From Janthinobacterium sp. (GTDB lineage Bacteria; Pseudomonadota; Gammaproteobacteria; Burkholderiales; Chitinibacteraceae): a stretch of 64,000 nt of DNA. Below, one piece after another: positions 1 to 10,755 of this stretch (positions within the stretch are counted from its first letter, which is position 1; each line of letters starts with the position of its first letter). The DNA lies in the NCBI GenBank assembly GCA_025360045.1, contig JANYCY010000033.1, forward strand, positions 1-64,000. The letters run 5' to 3'. A model generated the notes under the pieces. It had not been told where the DNA came from and did not search any database. It saw nothing but the letters and a program-made list of their open reading frames with translations. The position numbers were made by a program, and so were the translations under genes.

Positions 1-97
1 CGCTCTCCCGCCACTGTGTCACGCGCAGTAGCCACTCCCCGCGCCGAGCCTGCAAATCCCCCATAAATCCCCCTGCTTGATAAAAACCTCAGCATGA

Positions 98-289
98 CGA
101 AAAAAGGGAGTGGCGTTTAGATGGGAGGGCTGGGCGCTTACTGTAGAGCACTTGAAGAGCGAAAACAACACTGAAAATACAAAACTGGCCCTCAATAAAA
201 TATTAAGTGCGATAGATAAACTCGAGCATGGAGTAATCCTTTCAATAAAAAACAATAGCAATAGAACCATTCCGGAATTAATCAAATGA
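98..289 (+). pseudogene. 3' remnant of a gene upstream of the MotB/ZorB-like gene (possible ZorA/MotA-like partner, unverified)
   Basis: Open frame from 98 to TGA 287-289 (...WEGWALTVEHLKSENNTENTKLALNKILSAIDKLEHGVILSIKNNSNRTIPELIK*). It overlaps the ATG at 286 by ATGA. In-frame stops lie upstream at 95-97 and 29-31, so the 5' part is missing. Confidence 0.35.
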
Positions 290-933
290 AAGACAAGCCA
301 AATGAATGGGTATCAATCTCTGATTTAATGGCGGGTGTAATGGCTGTTGTTATGCTTTTGCTTGTTATGTCTGTACTGCAAAAGACCTATGCGGATCTAA
401 AGCATAAAAAAGAAATGGAAGAAAGCTCAGTTACGCAAAAAAGTAAAGTTTCTGCCATTTTGACTGACTTAAAATCTTCACTTAATAAACAAGGGGCTGC
501 AGATTTAGTCTCTTTTGATATTGATGCAGGCAGAATCACACTTAAAGATAATGTATTTGAACGAGGTAGTGCATGTATTACTGCCGAGGCAAAAACAGCC
601 ATTGCCAGTGTGGAGGAAAAAATTGCTAAATATTTAACAGAAGTAAAAGGGGCACAGGTTTTTATTAATGGGCATACAGACAATATCCCCGTGTCCAAAC
701 CTGTCACAGATTTTGCCCGTTTTTGCACTGTATACGATGACAACTTTACCCTTTCTGCCGCACGTGCACGTGAAGCTCGCAAATTACTCATTGGTAAACT
801 AGCAGAAGAAAAAGCAAAAGAGATTATTGTTGCTGGATATGGGGACTCTCAACCCTTAAAAGGGATTCCACATAGTGATGCAAAGAATCGCCGAGTAGAA
901 ATTAACTTTGCCTTTAAAGGGCTTGAACCTTAA
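286..933 (+). CDS. MotB/ZorB-like inner-membrane protein with C-terminal OmpA-like peptidoglycan-binding domain
   Basis: One N-terminal TM preceded by WVSISDLMAG; C-terminal OmpA-like signature (INGHTDNIPV...LSAARAREARKLL...GYGDSQPL...NRRVEINF). Confidence 0.75.
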   Translation: MKDKPNEWVSISDLMAGVMAVVMLLLVMSVLQKTYADLKHKKEMEESSVTQKSKVSAILTDLKSSLNKQGAADLVSFDIDAGRITLKDNVFERGSACITAEAKTAIASVEEKIAKYLTEVKGAQVFINGHTDNIPVSKPVTDFARFCTVYDDNFTLSAARAREARKLLIGKLAEEKAKEIIVAGYGDSQPLKGIPHSDAKNRRVEINFAFKGLEP

Positions 934-950
934 AACCCAGTAATAAATTA

Positions 951-989
951 AAAAAACCGCCCAATCAGCAGCACTGGGGCGGTTTTTTT
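951..989. terminator. Bidirectional rho-independent terminator
   Basis: aaaaaaCCGCCCaatcagcagcactgGGGCGGttttttt between convergent genes. Confidence 0.7.
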
Positions 990-1009
990 ATGGCTAAATA
1001 TTACAAATA

Positions 1010-1879
1010 TCAATGCAGCTGCGGATTAACCTCAGTAATCCCATGCCCAATAAATAGCTGGGTAACGTCTACTTGATCGAACTGGTATTTCTCGTTGCAG
1101 AACTCGCAGCCCACGTCCACATGGCCGTGTTCGGCCAGTAGGCCTTCAATTTCTTCTTTGCCTAGCATTTTCAGCATGCCGCCTACGCGCTCTCTGGAGC
1201 AGGTGCAGGCAAAGCTTGGGAATACGGGGTCGAAGATGCGGACTTTTTCTTCGTTATACAGGCGATAGAGTGTTTCACGCAGCGGCAGGGTCAGTAGTTC
1301 TTCGTCTTGAATCGTTTGCGATAAGGCGGTGACTCTGTCCCAGCCATCTTCATCGCCTTGGCCTTCTGGTAGTTTTTGAATCAACAGGCCACCGGTCATT
1401 TCTCCGTCGGCCGCCAGCCAGATTTTGGTGTCGAGCTGCTCTGAGCGCTGCATATAGTTTTCGATGATTTCAGCCACGCTCTGGCCTTTTTCAAAGCCCA
1501 CAATACCTTGCCATGTTTCGCCGTCTTGCGGGTCGATCATGATGGAAAACTGGCCTTGGCCGATCAGCTCGGCCAGCGTGGCATCGCTAGAAAGCAAGCC
1601 TTCCCAACGCGCTGTAGCGCGCATGGTCATTTCGCTAGTGCATTCCACCACCAGCATTTTCAACGGGCCATTGCCACGCAATTGCATCACTAAAGTGCCA
1701 TCGAGCTTAATGGTTGCGGTGAGTAAGGCGGCAGCGGAAAGTAGCTCGCCAATGCGCTTTTGTAAAACCGGCGGGTAAGGATGACGGGTCAAAACTTCTT
1801 TATAGGTTGCATCAAGCTGAACAATTTCGCCGCGTACTGGCAGGCCATCAAACAGAAAACGCTCTAGTGAATCTTTCAT
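1010..1879 (-). CDS. hslO: Hsp33 redox-regulated chaperone
   Basis: Full-length Hsp33-like protein with C-terminal CxC...CxxC zinc/redox motif (FACTCSRERV...GCEFCNEKY). Confidence 0.93.
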   Translation of the reverse strand: MKDSLERFLFDGLPVRGEIVQLDATYKEVLTRHPYPPVLQKRIGELLSAAALLTATIKLDGTLVMQLRGNGPLKMLVVECTSEMTMRATARWEGLLSSDATLAELIGQGQFSIMIDPQDGETWQGIVGFEKGQSVAEIIENYMQRSEQLDTKIWLAADGEMTGGLLIQKLPEGQGDEDGWDRVTALSQTIQDEELLTLPLRETLYRLYNEEKVRIFDPVFPSFACTCSRERVGGMLKMLGKEEIEGLLAEHGHVDVGCEFCNEKYQFDQVDVTQLFIGHGITEVNPQLH

Positions 1880-2466
1880 TTTTTGCTCTCTACTGATTTA
1901 ACTTTTGTTACGGTGTAGCTCGTCATGGGCATAGATGAGCTTACATCAAAAGCACAACCTGCTTCGATCCCAATACGGGCAATGTCAGCCGCGCTTAAAT
2001 CAGGGTTATCGTAAACAGCATTCATGGCGCCAATTGCGTAATCACGGCCACTGCCTATGCCCCAGAAGCGCTGGTATTCATAGACTTCTCGCAGGCTATA
2101 GACGGCAAAAATACCATGTGGATTAGCCATCAAAACGGTCATTTGGCTAGATTCGTAAGGATCATCGTCTTCTTCGTCTACTTTTAAGAAAAAATCATCT
2201 TTTAATTTGGGATGCAGTTTTCTAAAGCTTTCAAAAATGGCAGGTCTATCGCTGAAATCTAGGTTTTTTACTTTTTTAAGCGCAGCCTGCAACACTAAAT
2301 CGTGTGCAGCGCTGCCTGCAATTGAGAAATAACCATCGTGTGCAGCAAAAATTTTATTCCAACATGCATCGTCCCCCGCACCTAGCCGGGTATCACCAAA
2401 AGTAGATTGGCTATCCGCCGCAATAGCGATCTGATCGCCTTTTTTAACAACAACTACCGTGGTCAT
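1876..2466 (-). CDS. Proteasome-like Ntn-hydrolase, betaproteobacterial proteasome homologue (BPH) type
   Basis: MTTVVVVKKGDQIAIAADSQSTFGDTR...GSGRDYAIGAMNA: N-terminal Thr nucleophile after Met and proteasome beta fold-like motifs. Overlaps the hslO start by 4 nt. Confidence 0.75.
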   Translation of the reverse strand: MTTVVVVKKGDQIAIAADSQSTFGDTRLGAGDDACWNKIFAAHDGYFSIAGSAAHDLVLQAALKKVKNLDFSDRPAIFESFRKLHPKLKDDFFLKVDEEDDDPYESSQMTVLMANPHGIFAVYSLREVYEYQRFWGIGSGRDYAIGAMNAVYDNPDLSAADIARIGIEAGCAFDVSSSMPMTSYTVTKVKSVESKK

Positions 2467-2743
2467 TTATTTTCCTTATTAGCGCAGTTCTAAAAAAAAC
2501 CTGTAGACACAGAGAAAAAACAAGAACAAAGAGCACACAACCTTTAGGATAGGGCACGAAATAAGCGCCCGAAATGGCATGTCGTTATCCCCTAGTGTTT
2601 TTATTGGAGATCCAGCAGCGCAGCTGGATTCCCGCCAAAGACACGCGGGAATGACGAGGGTTTCATCTATTATTTTCTCTGTGTGCTGTATTGCCCCTCT
2701 GTGTTCTCTGTGTCTACAGATTTTTTAATGAGAGTTATTCCAA

Positions 2744-3223
2744 TTAATCTTGTTCTTCAATCAACTCAATCAAGCGAATCAAGGCATGGCGTACTGTTTG
2801 CATACGCACGTCGCGCCTGTCGCCATCAAATAATTCTTGCTCGGTGATAATTCCCGCTGGCCCGGCAAAAGCAAAGCAGACTGTACCCACCGGTTTTTCA
2901 ACGCTACCCCCTGCTGGGCCTGCCACGCCGCTGACGGCAACGCCCCACTCAGCACTGGCCAGATGACAAGCACCTTGCACCATGGCGGCGACGACAGGCT
3001 CGCTCACCGCGCCCAGCTTGGCGATAAAATCAGGCGGGACGGCAAGCATGTCCATTTTGGCTTCGTTGGAATAAGTAATAAAGCCACGCTCAAACCACGC
3101 CGAGCTGCCTGCCACATCGGTAATCGCTCCGGCAATCAGGCCACCAGTGCAAGATTCTGCGGTTGTTACGCTCTGACCACGCGCCAACAACACACGACCG
3201 AGCTGAGTTGCTAATACCAACAT
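2744..3223 (-). CDS. pncC: CinA C-terminal domain / nicotinamide-nucleotide amidase
   Basis: TTAESCTGGLIAGAITDVAGSSAWFERGFITYSN...SGVAGPAGGS...PVGTVCFA. Start placed at internal Met (MLVLATQ, 3223) because the ORF 5' extension lies in a GTAGGGCGGGTG palindromic repeat. Confidence 0.88.
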   Translation of the reverse strand: MLVLATQLGRVLLARGQSVTTAESCTGGLIAGAITDVAGSSAWFERGFITYSNEAKMDMLAVPPDFIAKLGAVSEPVVAAMVQGACHLASAEWGVAVSGVAGPAGGSVEKPVGTVCFAFAGPAGIITEQELFDGDRRDVRMQTVRHALIRLIELIEEQD

Positions 3224-3372
3224 GGGGGTGACACCTTTAGATTTCAAATAAAAACAGGGGGTAGGGCGGGTGCAAGCCACGTATTTTTCAGCATTGCTCG
3301 CGGGTTGCACCCGCCCTACGAATAACGTTTTACTTACGTTGATAGGATTAGATCCAACTCGCCCTACTTTAT

Positions 3373-3945
3373 TTAAACCGCCGCAGGAACAACGACCGCT
3401 GGCTCTCGAATAAAGTTTTCGCGGTAGAACTTCAGCTCATCAATCGATTCTTGGATATCGGCTAAAGCGGTATGCGCGCCGCGCTTTTTAAATTGCTTGG
3501 CGATTTCTGGCTGCCAGCGTTTGCACAGCTCTTTGAGTGTGGACACGTCCAGATTACGGTAATGGAAGAACTCTTCCAAAGTAGGCAGGTATTTCACCAA
3601 AAAGCGTCGATCCTGATGCACCGAATTACCACATAGTGGCGATGCACCTTTAGGCACATGTTCTTTTAAAAAGGCGATGAGTTGTGCTTCTACTTCGGCC
3701 TCAGTAAAAGTCGATGCTTTTACTTTATCGATTAAGCCCGATTTACCGTGGGTGTTTTTATTCCAATCGTCCATCGCATCTAAAACGCTATCATCCTGAT
3801 GCACCACAAATACGGGGCCTTCGGCAATCATATTCAGATTGCTATCGGTAATAATGACGGCAATTTCGATCACGCGCTCTTTCTCGGGATCAAGCCCTGT
3901 CATCTCCATATCAACCCAGATGAGGTGGTTCTTGTCTTGTGGCAT
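3373..3945 (-). CDS. orn: Oligoribonuclease
   Basis: [31 protein letters not shown]...[19 protein letters not shown] DEDDh exonuclease motifs. Confidence 0.95.
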   Translation of the reverse strand: MPQDKNHLIWVDMEMTGLDPEKERVIEIAVIITDSNLNMIAEGPVFVVHQDDSVLDAMDDWNKNTHGKSGLIDKVKASTFTEAEVEAQLIAFLKEHVPKGASPLCGNSVHQDRRFLVKYLPTLEEFFHYRNLDVSTLKELCKRWQPEIAKQFKKRGAHTALADIQESIDELKFYRENFIREPAVVVPAAV

Positions 3946-5237
3946 ACTTGGCCTTATTCAATCACACAAAAATGCTATTTTACCCGCAAATGAACGCAAA
4001 TCAGTTCTCCCTCCTCTTTCTGTTTGCTTTAACGGCCAGCGTAATATTGCAACTCTGGCTGGCAATGCGCCATATCAACCATGTAAAACGCCATAGAGGC
4101 AGCGTTCCTGCTGAGTTTAGCGCAGAGATCACCCCAGCCTCGCATCAACGCGCCGCCGATTACACTGTGGCAAAAACACGTTTTGGCATGATCCTTACCC
4201 TGTTTGAAGCCATGCTTTTAGGCGCATTTACCTTGGGTGGTGGCATTGAGTGGTTCAATCAACTGGTATCAGGCTGGTTTAGCTCGCCACTTTGGGCAGG
4301 TGTGGCCTTGATTATGGGCATCACGCTTATCCATAGCTTAATCACTCTGCCATTTACTTTAATTTCCACTTTCAAAATTGAAGCCAGTTTTGGCTTTAAT
4401 AATATGAGTGCCAAACTATTTATTGCCGATACGCTTAAAACCACGGCCGTGGCCGTGGTGATTGGCCTGCCGCTCTTGGCTGGCGTGTTATGGCTAATGG
4501 AGCAAATGGGCACATATTGGTGGCTATGGGTTTGGGCTGTGTGGGTAGGATTTTCACTGTTATTAATGTGGGCCTTTCCCACTTTTATTGCGCCAATTTT
4601 TAATAAATTTGAGCCTTTATCTGATCCTGATTTAAAACAGCGAATCGAATCGCTTTTAAGCCGCTGCGGCTTCAAAACCAATGGCATTTATGTAATGGAT
4701 GGCTCTAAGCGCTCTAGCCATGGCAATGCTTATTTCACTGGGCTTGGTAAAGCCAAGCGAATTGTATTTTTTGATACCCTGCTCAAGCATTTAAATGCCA
4801 GTGAAGTGGCCGCTGTATTGGCGCATGAATTAGGCCACTTTAAGCATCGCCATATTGCCAAACGTATGGCTTGGACCTTTGGCCTAATGCTGGGTATGTT
4901 GTGGGTTTTAGGGCAATTAAAACAGGAATTATGGTTTTATCAAGGCCTAGGCGTAAATAGCCAATCCACCGCTACGGCCCTCTTGCTATTCTTTTTAGTG
5001 ATGCCGGTGTTTACCTTTATTTTTGCCCCGCTCAGCTCAATGTCATCGCGCAAGCATGAATATGAAGCCGATGCTTATGCGGCAGAGCAAGAATCCCCCA
5101 GCGATTTGATTAATGCCTTGGTGAAGCTTTATCGCGACAATGCCGCCACGCTCACGCCTGACCCTTGGCATAGCCTGTTTTACGATAGTCACCCACCAGC
5201 TGCATTACGTATCGCGGCTTTGAAAAAGCTAAATTAA
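3939..5237 (+). CDS. M48 family metalloprotease (Ste24/CAAX protease-like)
   Basis: [10 protein letters not shown] zinc motif, multiple TM, C-terminal [10 protein letters not shown]. True start probably 3972 (MLFYPQMN) or 3990 (MNANQF). Confidence 0.9.
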   Translation: MAYLALFNHTKMLFYPQMNANQFSLLFLFALTASVILQLWLAMRHINHVKRHRGSVPAEFSAEITPASHQRAADYTVAKTRFGMILTLFEAMLLGAFTLGGGIEWFNQLVSGWFSSPLWAGVALIMGITLIHSLITLPFTLISTFKIEASFGFNNMSAKLFIADTLKTTAVAVVIGLPLLAGVLWLMEQMGTYWWLWVWAVWVGFSLLLMWAFPTFIAPIFNKFEPLSDPDLKQRIESLLSRCGFKTNGIYVMDGSKRSSHGNAYFTGLGKAKRIVFFDTLLKHLNASEVAAVLAHELGHFKHRHIAKRMAWTFGLMLGMLWVLGQLKQELWFYQGLGVNSQSTATALLLFFLVMPVFTFIFAPLSSMSSRKHEYEADAYAAEQESPSDLINALVKLYRDNAATLTPDPWHSLFYDSHPPAALRIAALKKLN

Positions 5238-5272
5238 ACTAATTGTTATTGACCTTATAGAGAGAATATAAA

Positions 5273-5599
5273 ATGTCACTCAGCACAGAGCATTGCCAAG
5301 ATGGCGCAGCTAAGCTCAGCGAAGTAGAAGCAGAAATGTTATCTACCGATCTGCAAGACTGGATCGTGACTGATACTTATCTGGAGAAAACCTTCCGCTT
5401 TAAAAACTTTTACGAAACCATGGGTTTTGTAAATGCCGTGGCCTGGATGGCCAATCAGCAAGATCACCACCCCGATTTAGACGTTAGCTACAGCCGCTGC
5501 CGCGTGCGCTGGAATACTCATTCCGCCAACGGTATCAGCCGTAATGATTTTATCTGCGCTGCCCGTTCGGACGCACTCACATTGAAAGCGAATTCATGA
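5273..5599 (+). CDS. 4a-hydroxytetrahydrobiopterin dehydratase (pterin-4a-carbinolamine dehydratase)
   Basis: FKNFYETMGFVNAVAWMANQQDHHPDLDVSYSRCRVRWNTH. Confidence 0.9.
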   Translation: MSLSTEHCQDGAAKLSEVEAEMLSTDLQDWIVTDTYLEKTFRFKNFYETMGFVNAVAWMANQQDHHPDLDVSYSRCRVRWNTHSANGISRNDFICAARSDALTLKANS

Positions 5600-6474
5600 C
5601 AGAAACAGCCCGTATCGTCGCTAGCCACGGCAGGTCTTATATCGTTGAATGCACTCATGGCCAGCGCCTTCGGGCCAGTACCCGTGGCAAAAAAACGGAC
5701 TACGCCTGTGGCGATTTAGTCGACATCCAGATATTGAACGATGAGCAAGCGGTGATTGAGCGCGTATTAGAGCGCAAAACCCTGCTTTATCGCTCTGATG
5801 CCTGGAAAAGCAAGCTGATCGCAGCCAATGTCACCCAGCTGATTATTGTATTAGCCTCGGAGCCTAGCTTTTCTACCGAGCTAATCAGCCGCTGCGCCAT
5901 TGCCGCCGAAGCGGGTGGCATTCAAACCCTAATCTGCTTAAATAAATGCGATTTACCAACGGCGGCGGCGGCAAAAGAGCGGCTGCAATACTTTGTAAAT
6001 TTAGGCTACAACGTGGTTGAAATTTCGGCGCTCGATAATATCGCCCCGCTACGTGCTTCTTTAGTGGGGCATATTTCGGTATTGGTTGGGCAATCGGGCA
6101 TGGGTAAATCCACCATTACCAATGCGCTACTGCCAGACGCTAATGCACGAGTGAATGAGATTTCTATCGCGCTGGACGCGGGTAAGCACACCACCACCAA
6201 TGCCACGTTTTATCATTTGGATGCAGAATCGGCACTGATTGATTCGCCAGGCTTACAGTCTTTTGGCTTGGCGCATATCACGGCGCAAGATTTACCGGCT
6301 TATTTTCCAGAATTGAGAGAGCGAATTGGCACTTGCCGCTTTCATAACTGCCGCCACCGCCAAGAACCAGATTGTGGCATGCGCGCAGGGGTAGAAGAAG
6401 GCACGATTAGCCCACAAAGGCTGGCCCTGCTGCATCGCTTACAAGATGAATTAAGTGCAGGTGAGCGCTATTAA
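5596..6474 (+). CDS. rsgA: Ribosome small-subunit-dependent GTPase
   Basis: Circularly permuted GTPase: LNKCDL, GQSGMGKSTITNALL, DSPGLQSFGL, C-terminal Cys/His zinc motif. Confidence 0.95.
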   Translation: MTETARIVASHGRSYIVECTHGQRLRASTRGKKTDYACGDLVDIQILNDEQAVIERVLERKTLLYRSDAWKSKLIAANVTQLIIVLASEPSFSTELISRCAIAAEAGGIQTLICLNKCDLPTAAAAKERLQYFVNLGYNVVEISALDNIAPLRASLVGHISVLVGQSGMGKSTITNALLPDANARVNEISIALDAGKHTTTNATFYHLDAESALIDSPGLQSFGLAHITAQDLPAYFPELRERIGTCRFHNCRHRQEPDCGMRAGVEEGTISPQRLALLHRLQDELSAGERY

Positions 6475-6656
6475 ATCTAGCCAATAGGCCTGCATTTATT
6501 TGAGAAATACACAGCCTAGACTAAGCTGTAAAAGAAGAAATTAAGTCATCAGACCAAATATGACATACAAGTATCTTATTTAAAGAACAAGCCTCCATAG
6601 GCTGCTCTGCCTGATGCTTAATTTCTTATTTTATTCAATCGGCTTGGGGTGAGGTA

Positions 6657-8168
6657 ATGAGTAAAGCGACTACGGTACGTCGACAGTTTATTAGCCTGCT
6701 TTTACTGATTATTTTATTACTGCTTTCCCAAACAGCCATCATTTGGCATATTTCATCCGAAGTGCTCATCAATGGCCCGCGCTATCAGCGCATTATCGCT
6801 AGTAAAGACCTCATTGCCGATATCCTTCCCCCTCCCGCTTATTTAGTAGAAACACATCTGCTGGTACAGCAATTAATCAATAGCACCGATGCCAAACAAA
6901 GTGCCCAACTCATTCAAGACTTAAATAAAGCAGAAAAAACCTTTAAAGAACGCCAACTTTACTGGCATCACAGTTTGTTCCCTCAGTCCATCATTCAAGC
7001 AATGAAAGACGTCGCCTACCCTCCTGCACAACAATATTTCGACTTACTCAGGAAACAGCTTCTGCCTGCCATCAACGTAGATGACTATTTTGCAATAAAA
7101 GAAACGGGCATCAAATTACAAGCGCTATATGAGGTGCATCGCAAAGGAATCGATGCCGTTATTCCTCTTGCCCTTGCCTACCAGCAAGAGGAAGAAAAAA
7201 TGGCGGCCCTCACCGCACAAAAAAGTAGCCAGATGGCTCTAGGCTTACTCATTACCACGCTTATCATCATCAGCCTTATCGTGGCGTCAACTTATCGCAA
7301 AGTACTACATATTTTAGAAGCTGAACCTGCAATGGCCGATGTGATGACACATATCGCAGCAGGCAATTTGCAAGTGGTCACCGCGCTCAACCCTAAAGAT
7401 GCAACAGGCTTGCTCGCAGGGATAAAAGCCATGGGCATGCACTTAACACAGGTGATTGAAGACACCCAAAACTGCGTTTCTGCCCTTTCAACGCTATCTG
7501 CTCAAATCAGCATGACGGCAAGAACACTCAATCAGTCCAGCTATGAATTAGCCGCAGGCATTGAACAAAGCACTGCCGCTTTGAGCCAGCTCACCCATAC
7601 CACTCGGCTTACCCTCCAAAATAGCGTGCAATCGGTCAGGCAATCAGAAGACGCCGTTGAAGCATCCAAGCATGGCGCTTTAATCATCAGAGAAACCGTA
7701 AGCGTTATGCGAAATATCGCTAAAAAAGTCAACATCGTCGACGATATTGCCTACCAGACCAATCTGCTCGCCTTAAACGCCGCCATTGAGGCGGCACGGG
7801 CCGGAGAGCATGGCAAAGGATTTGCCGTAGTGGCGGTAGAAGTACGAAAACTAGCGCTACGCAGCCAAATTGCGGCCTCTGATATTGAGGGCTTGGCACA
7901 AACGAGCATCGAAAAATCAGATGCCGCCGTTCAAGCACTTGATCAGATTGAAAACGCAATTCAACGCACAGCCGAACTCATCTCGCAAATATCAACCTCA
8001 GCCGCAGATCAATCCAGCGCGATTGAACAAATCAGCGCAACCGTACAACAATTCAGCGCGATATCCAGTATGAATTCAGAGCTTGCCACTCAACTTACCA
8101 GCTCATCAGATGAAATCAAACAACAGACAGAATTAGTACAAGAAAAAATACATTTTTTTAAGCTATAA
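6657..8168 (+). CDS. Methyl-accepting chemotaxis protein
   Basis: Two TM and signalling hairpin [38 protein letters not shown]. Confidence 0.93.
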   Translation: MSKATTVRRQFISLLLLIILLLLSQTAIIWHISSEVLINGPRYQRIIASKDLIADILPPPAYLVETHLLVQQLINSTDAKQSAQLIQDLNKAEKTFKERQLYWHHSLFPQSIIQAMKDVAYPPAQQYFDLLRKQLLPAINVDDYFAIKETGIKLQALYEVHRKGIDAVIPLALAYQQEEEKMAALTAQKSSQMALGLLITTLIIISLIVASTYRKVLHILEAEPAMADVMTHIAAGNLQVVTALNPKDATGLLAGIKAMGMHLTQVIEDTQNCVSALSTLSAQISMTARTLNQSSYELAAGIEQSTAALSQLTHTTRLTLQNSVQSVRQSEDAVEASKHGALIIRETVSVMRNIAKKVNIVDDIAYQTNLLALNAAIEAARAGEHGKGFAVVAVEVRKLALRSQIAASDIEGLAQTSIEKSDAAVQALDQIENAIQRTAELISQISTSAADQSSAIEQISATVQQFSAISSMNSELATQLTSSSDEIKQQTELVQEKIHFFKL

Positions 8169-8370
8169 ACACTGCAAATAGGAGGGGAGTAACATTCACA
8201 CTTTTCTGTAGCGCCCCTCCTCGATTTAAATCTAATTATCGATAACTGAAAGCAAAAACCATGTTTACTTTAAGAATAATCAGAAATTATTTACAATAAA
8301 CACAGTTCACACTATGACAGTCCACGCAAAGTAGGCAAAATTAGCCTCTAAATTTTTATTGTGATTTGCC

Positions 8371-10572
8371 ATGGTTGCCGTTACCCGCCCGCTTGCCCAA
8401 TCCATTGCAGAAGCAGCAGATCCTGATCGCTGGCTGAGCGCCCTGACTGAGCGCTATCCGCCCACCGATATCGTGCGTATCCGCCAAGCGCTTGATTGGA
8501 TATTCGAGCAATACGGCCAACTTATCCATACCGATACCGGCTGCTCGCTGTTCCAGCATGCCGTAGCCAGTGCGTCCATCGTGGCCGATTTACGCCTCGA
8601 TGCAAATTCGGTGATTGCCACCCTCTTATTTGCGCTGCCTACCCAGCTCAATCAGCCCATCGAGCTGATTAATACCCACTTTGGCCCCGATGTCACGCGG
8701 CTGGTCGATGGAGCCAGCAAGGTCAGTAAATTACGCAGCCTTGCCCACCCTACCGGTGGTAAATCGGCAGACGCGGCCCAGCAAATCGAAGCCGTGCGCA
8801 AAATGCTGATCGCGATGGTAGAAGACATCCGCGCCGTGCTGATCAAGCTGGCATGGCGCACCCAAACCATGCACGAGCTAGCCCGCGCTCCAGACGATGT
8901 GCGCCGCCGCATTGCCCAAGAAACGCTCGATTTATTCGCCCCTTTAGCTAATCGTTTGGGGGTATGGCAAATTAAATGGGAATTAGAAGACTTAGGCTTC
9001 AGATATCTACATCCTGATACTTATAAAAAAATTGCTAAGCTATTAGACGAGCGCCGAGTTGATCGGGAAAAATTTATTGATGAGGTGCTCAACACCCTCA
9101 GAGTCGAGCTCAATCATGCCGGTGTAAAAGCTGATTTAATGGGTAGGCCTAAACATATTTTCAGCATTTGGAAAAAAATGCAGAAAAAGAAGCTCGATTT
9201 CTCCGAGCTGTACGATATTCGTGCCGTGCGTATTCTGGTTCCCGATTTAAAAGATTGCTATACCGCACTCGGTATTGTGCACAATCTTTGGCAGCCTATT
9301 CCGGGCGAATTTGACGATTATATTGCCCACCCTAAGGGCAATTTTTATCGCAGCCTGCACACGGCCGTGATTGGCGAAAATGATAAAGCGGTTGAAGTAC
9401 AAATCCGTACCGTAGAAATGCACGAGCACGCCGAATATGGCGTGGCGGCACACTGGCGCTATAAAGAAGGCGGCCAAGGCGATGCACGCTATGAAGAAAA
9501 AATTGCTTGGCTGCGCCAGCTCTTAGATTGGCGCGAAGATATGGCCAGCGAAACACAATTTGCTGAGACCTTTAAAGCCGAGCTATTTGACGACACCATT
9601 TATATTCTCACCCCCGCAGGCCGCGTCATTACCCTGCCTAAGGGCAGTACGCCCGTTGATTTTGCCTACCATGTGCATACCGATTTAGGCCACCGTTGCC
9701 GGGGTGCCAAAGTAAACGGCCAGATTGTGCCGCTCTATACCGCTTTAGAAAACGGCCAGCGGGTAGAAATCTTATCCACCAAAGAAGGCGGGCCAAGCCT
9801 CGACTGGCTGCATCAGGGCTATGTAAAAAGCCACCGTGCCGCCAGCAAAATCCGTCATTGGATACGCCAGCAGCATCAAGATATCGCCCTTGAAGCAGGC
9901 CGCTCTATTTATGATAAAGAAGCCGCTCGCTGCGCTGCCCGAGATGCCAATCAAGACAGCATTGCGGTTAAATTAGGCTGCAAAAATATAGAAGAGCTTT
10001 ACGCTGCGCTTGGCCAAGGAGAGATTTCTCAAAGAGAGCTTAACCAAGCATTCAGAGAAAGCCTAGCGCCTATCGAGCCCATCACCGAGCAGCCTAATGA
10101 CTTTATTAAAGCGGCAAGAGCCAATGGCAATGGCGAAGGGATTTTGATTGAGGGCGTAGATAAGCTAATGACCCTGCTGGCAAAATGCTGCAAACCCGTG
10201 CCGCCTGATCATGTAATGGGCTTTGTAACTAAAGGCCGAGGCATCTCTATTCACCGTAGTGATTGCAGCACGCTTAAACGCCTAGCCAGCGCCGCGCCAG
10301 AGCGTTTAATTAATGCTGATTGGGGAATTCAGCGCGGCCATGTATTTGCGACTGATTTATTAGTCGAAGCCCATAACCGCAGCACGCTATTACGCGATTT
10401 AAGCGACATTATGTCGCGCGAACGAATTAACGTCACTGCGGTCAATACGCAAAGCAAAGATCAACGCGTCATGATGCGTTTTACTTTAGAAATTAGAGAC
10501 GCCGAACAATTACAAAGAATCTTAATTAAATTGCAAGATGTGAATGAAGTCATTCGGGTGATCCGCGGGTAA
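8371..10572 (+). CDS. relA: RelA-type (p)ppGpp synthetase
   Basis: RelA/SpoT domains, TGS and ACT; synthetase EFDD signature (GEFDDYIAHPKGNFYRSLHTAV) and HD box degenerated, so RelA rather than SpoT. Confidence 0.92.
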   Translation: MVAVTRPLAQSIAEAADPDRWLSALTERYPPTDIVRIRQALDWIFEQYGQLIHTDTGCSLFQHAVASASIVADLRLDANSVIATLLFALPTQLNQPIELINTHFGPDVTRLVDGASKVSKLRSLAHPTGGKSADAAQQIEAVRKMLIAMVEDIRAVLIKLAWRTQTMHELARAPDDVRRRIAQETLDLFAPLANRLGVWQIKWELEDLGFRYLHPDTYKKIAKLLDERRVDREKFIDEVLNTLRVELNHAGVKADLMGRPKHIFSIWKKMQKKKLDFSELYDIRAVRILVPDLKDCYTALGIVHNLWQPIPGEFDDYIAHPKGNFYRSLHTAVIGENDKAVEVQIRTVEMHEHAEYGVAAHWRYKEGGQGDARYEEKIAWLRQLLDWREDMASETQFAETFKAELFDDTIYILTPAGRVITLPKGSTPVDFAYHVHTDLGHRCRGAKVNGQIVPLYTALENGQRVEILSTKEGGPSLDWLHQGYVKSHRAASKIRHWIRQQHQDIALEAGRSIYDKEAARCAARDANQDSIAVKLGCKNIEELYAALGQGEISQRELNQAFRESLAPIEPITEQPNDFIKAARANGNGEGILIEGVDKLMTLLAKCCKPVPPDHVMGFVTKGRGISIHRSDCSTLKRLASAAPERLINADWGIQRGHVFATDLLVEAHNRSTLLRDLSDIMSRERINVTAVNTQSKDQRVMMRFTLEIRDAEQLQRILIKLQDVNEVIRVIRG

Positions 10573-10755
10573 TACCTTACATCAGCAAAGGCTAATTAAA
10601 CCTAGCTTTCGCTCTTTTATATGTAATAATTAACATGTAAATACACATCAAAGCGCTTGCTTTTCCAATTCGAATCAAGATCGATTCGCAATTTGAGGGT
10701 TACACCCAGCCGCTTTTTAGATCAAAACATGTTATACGCATAAAAGAGCCCAATC

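Noticed and set aside
387-791. 134-aa minus-strand ORF
   Set aside because: Fully antisense to the OmpA-domain gene; codon-mirror artefact.
8371-10572. Unusual bifunctional Rel enzyme
   Set aside because: EFDD synthetase signature and degenerate HD box make it a regular RelA.
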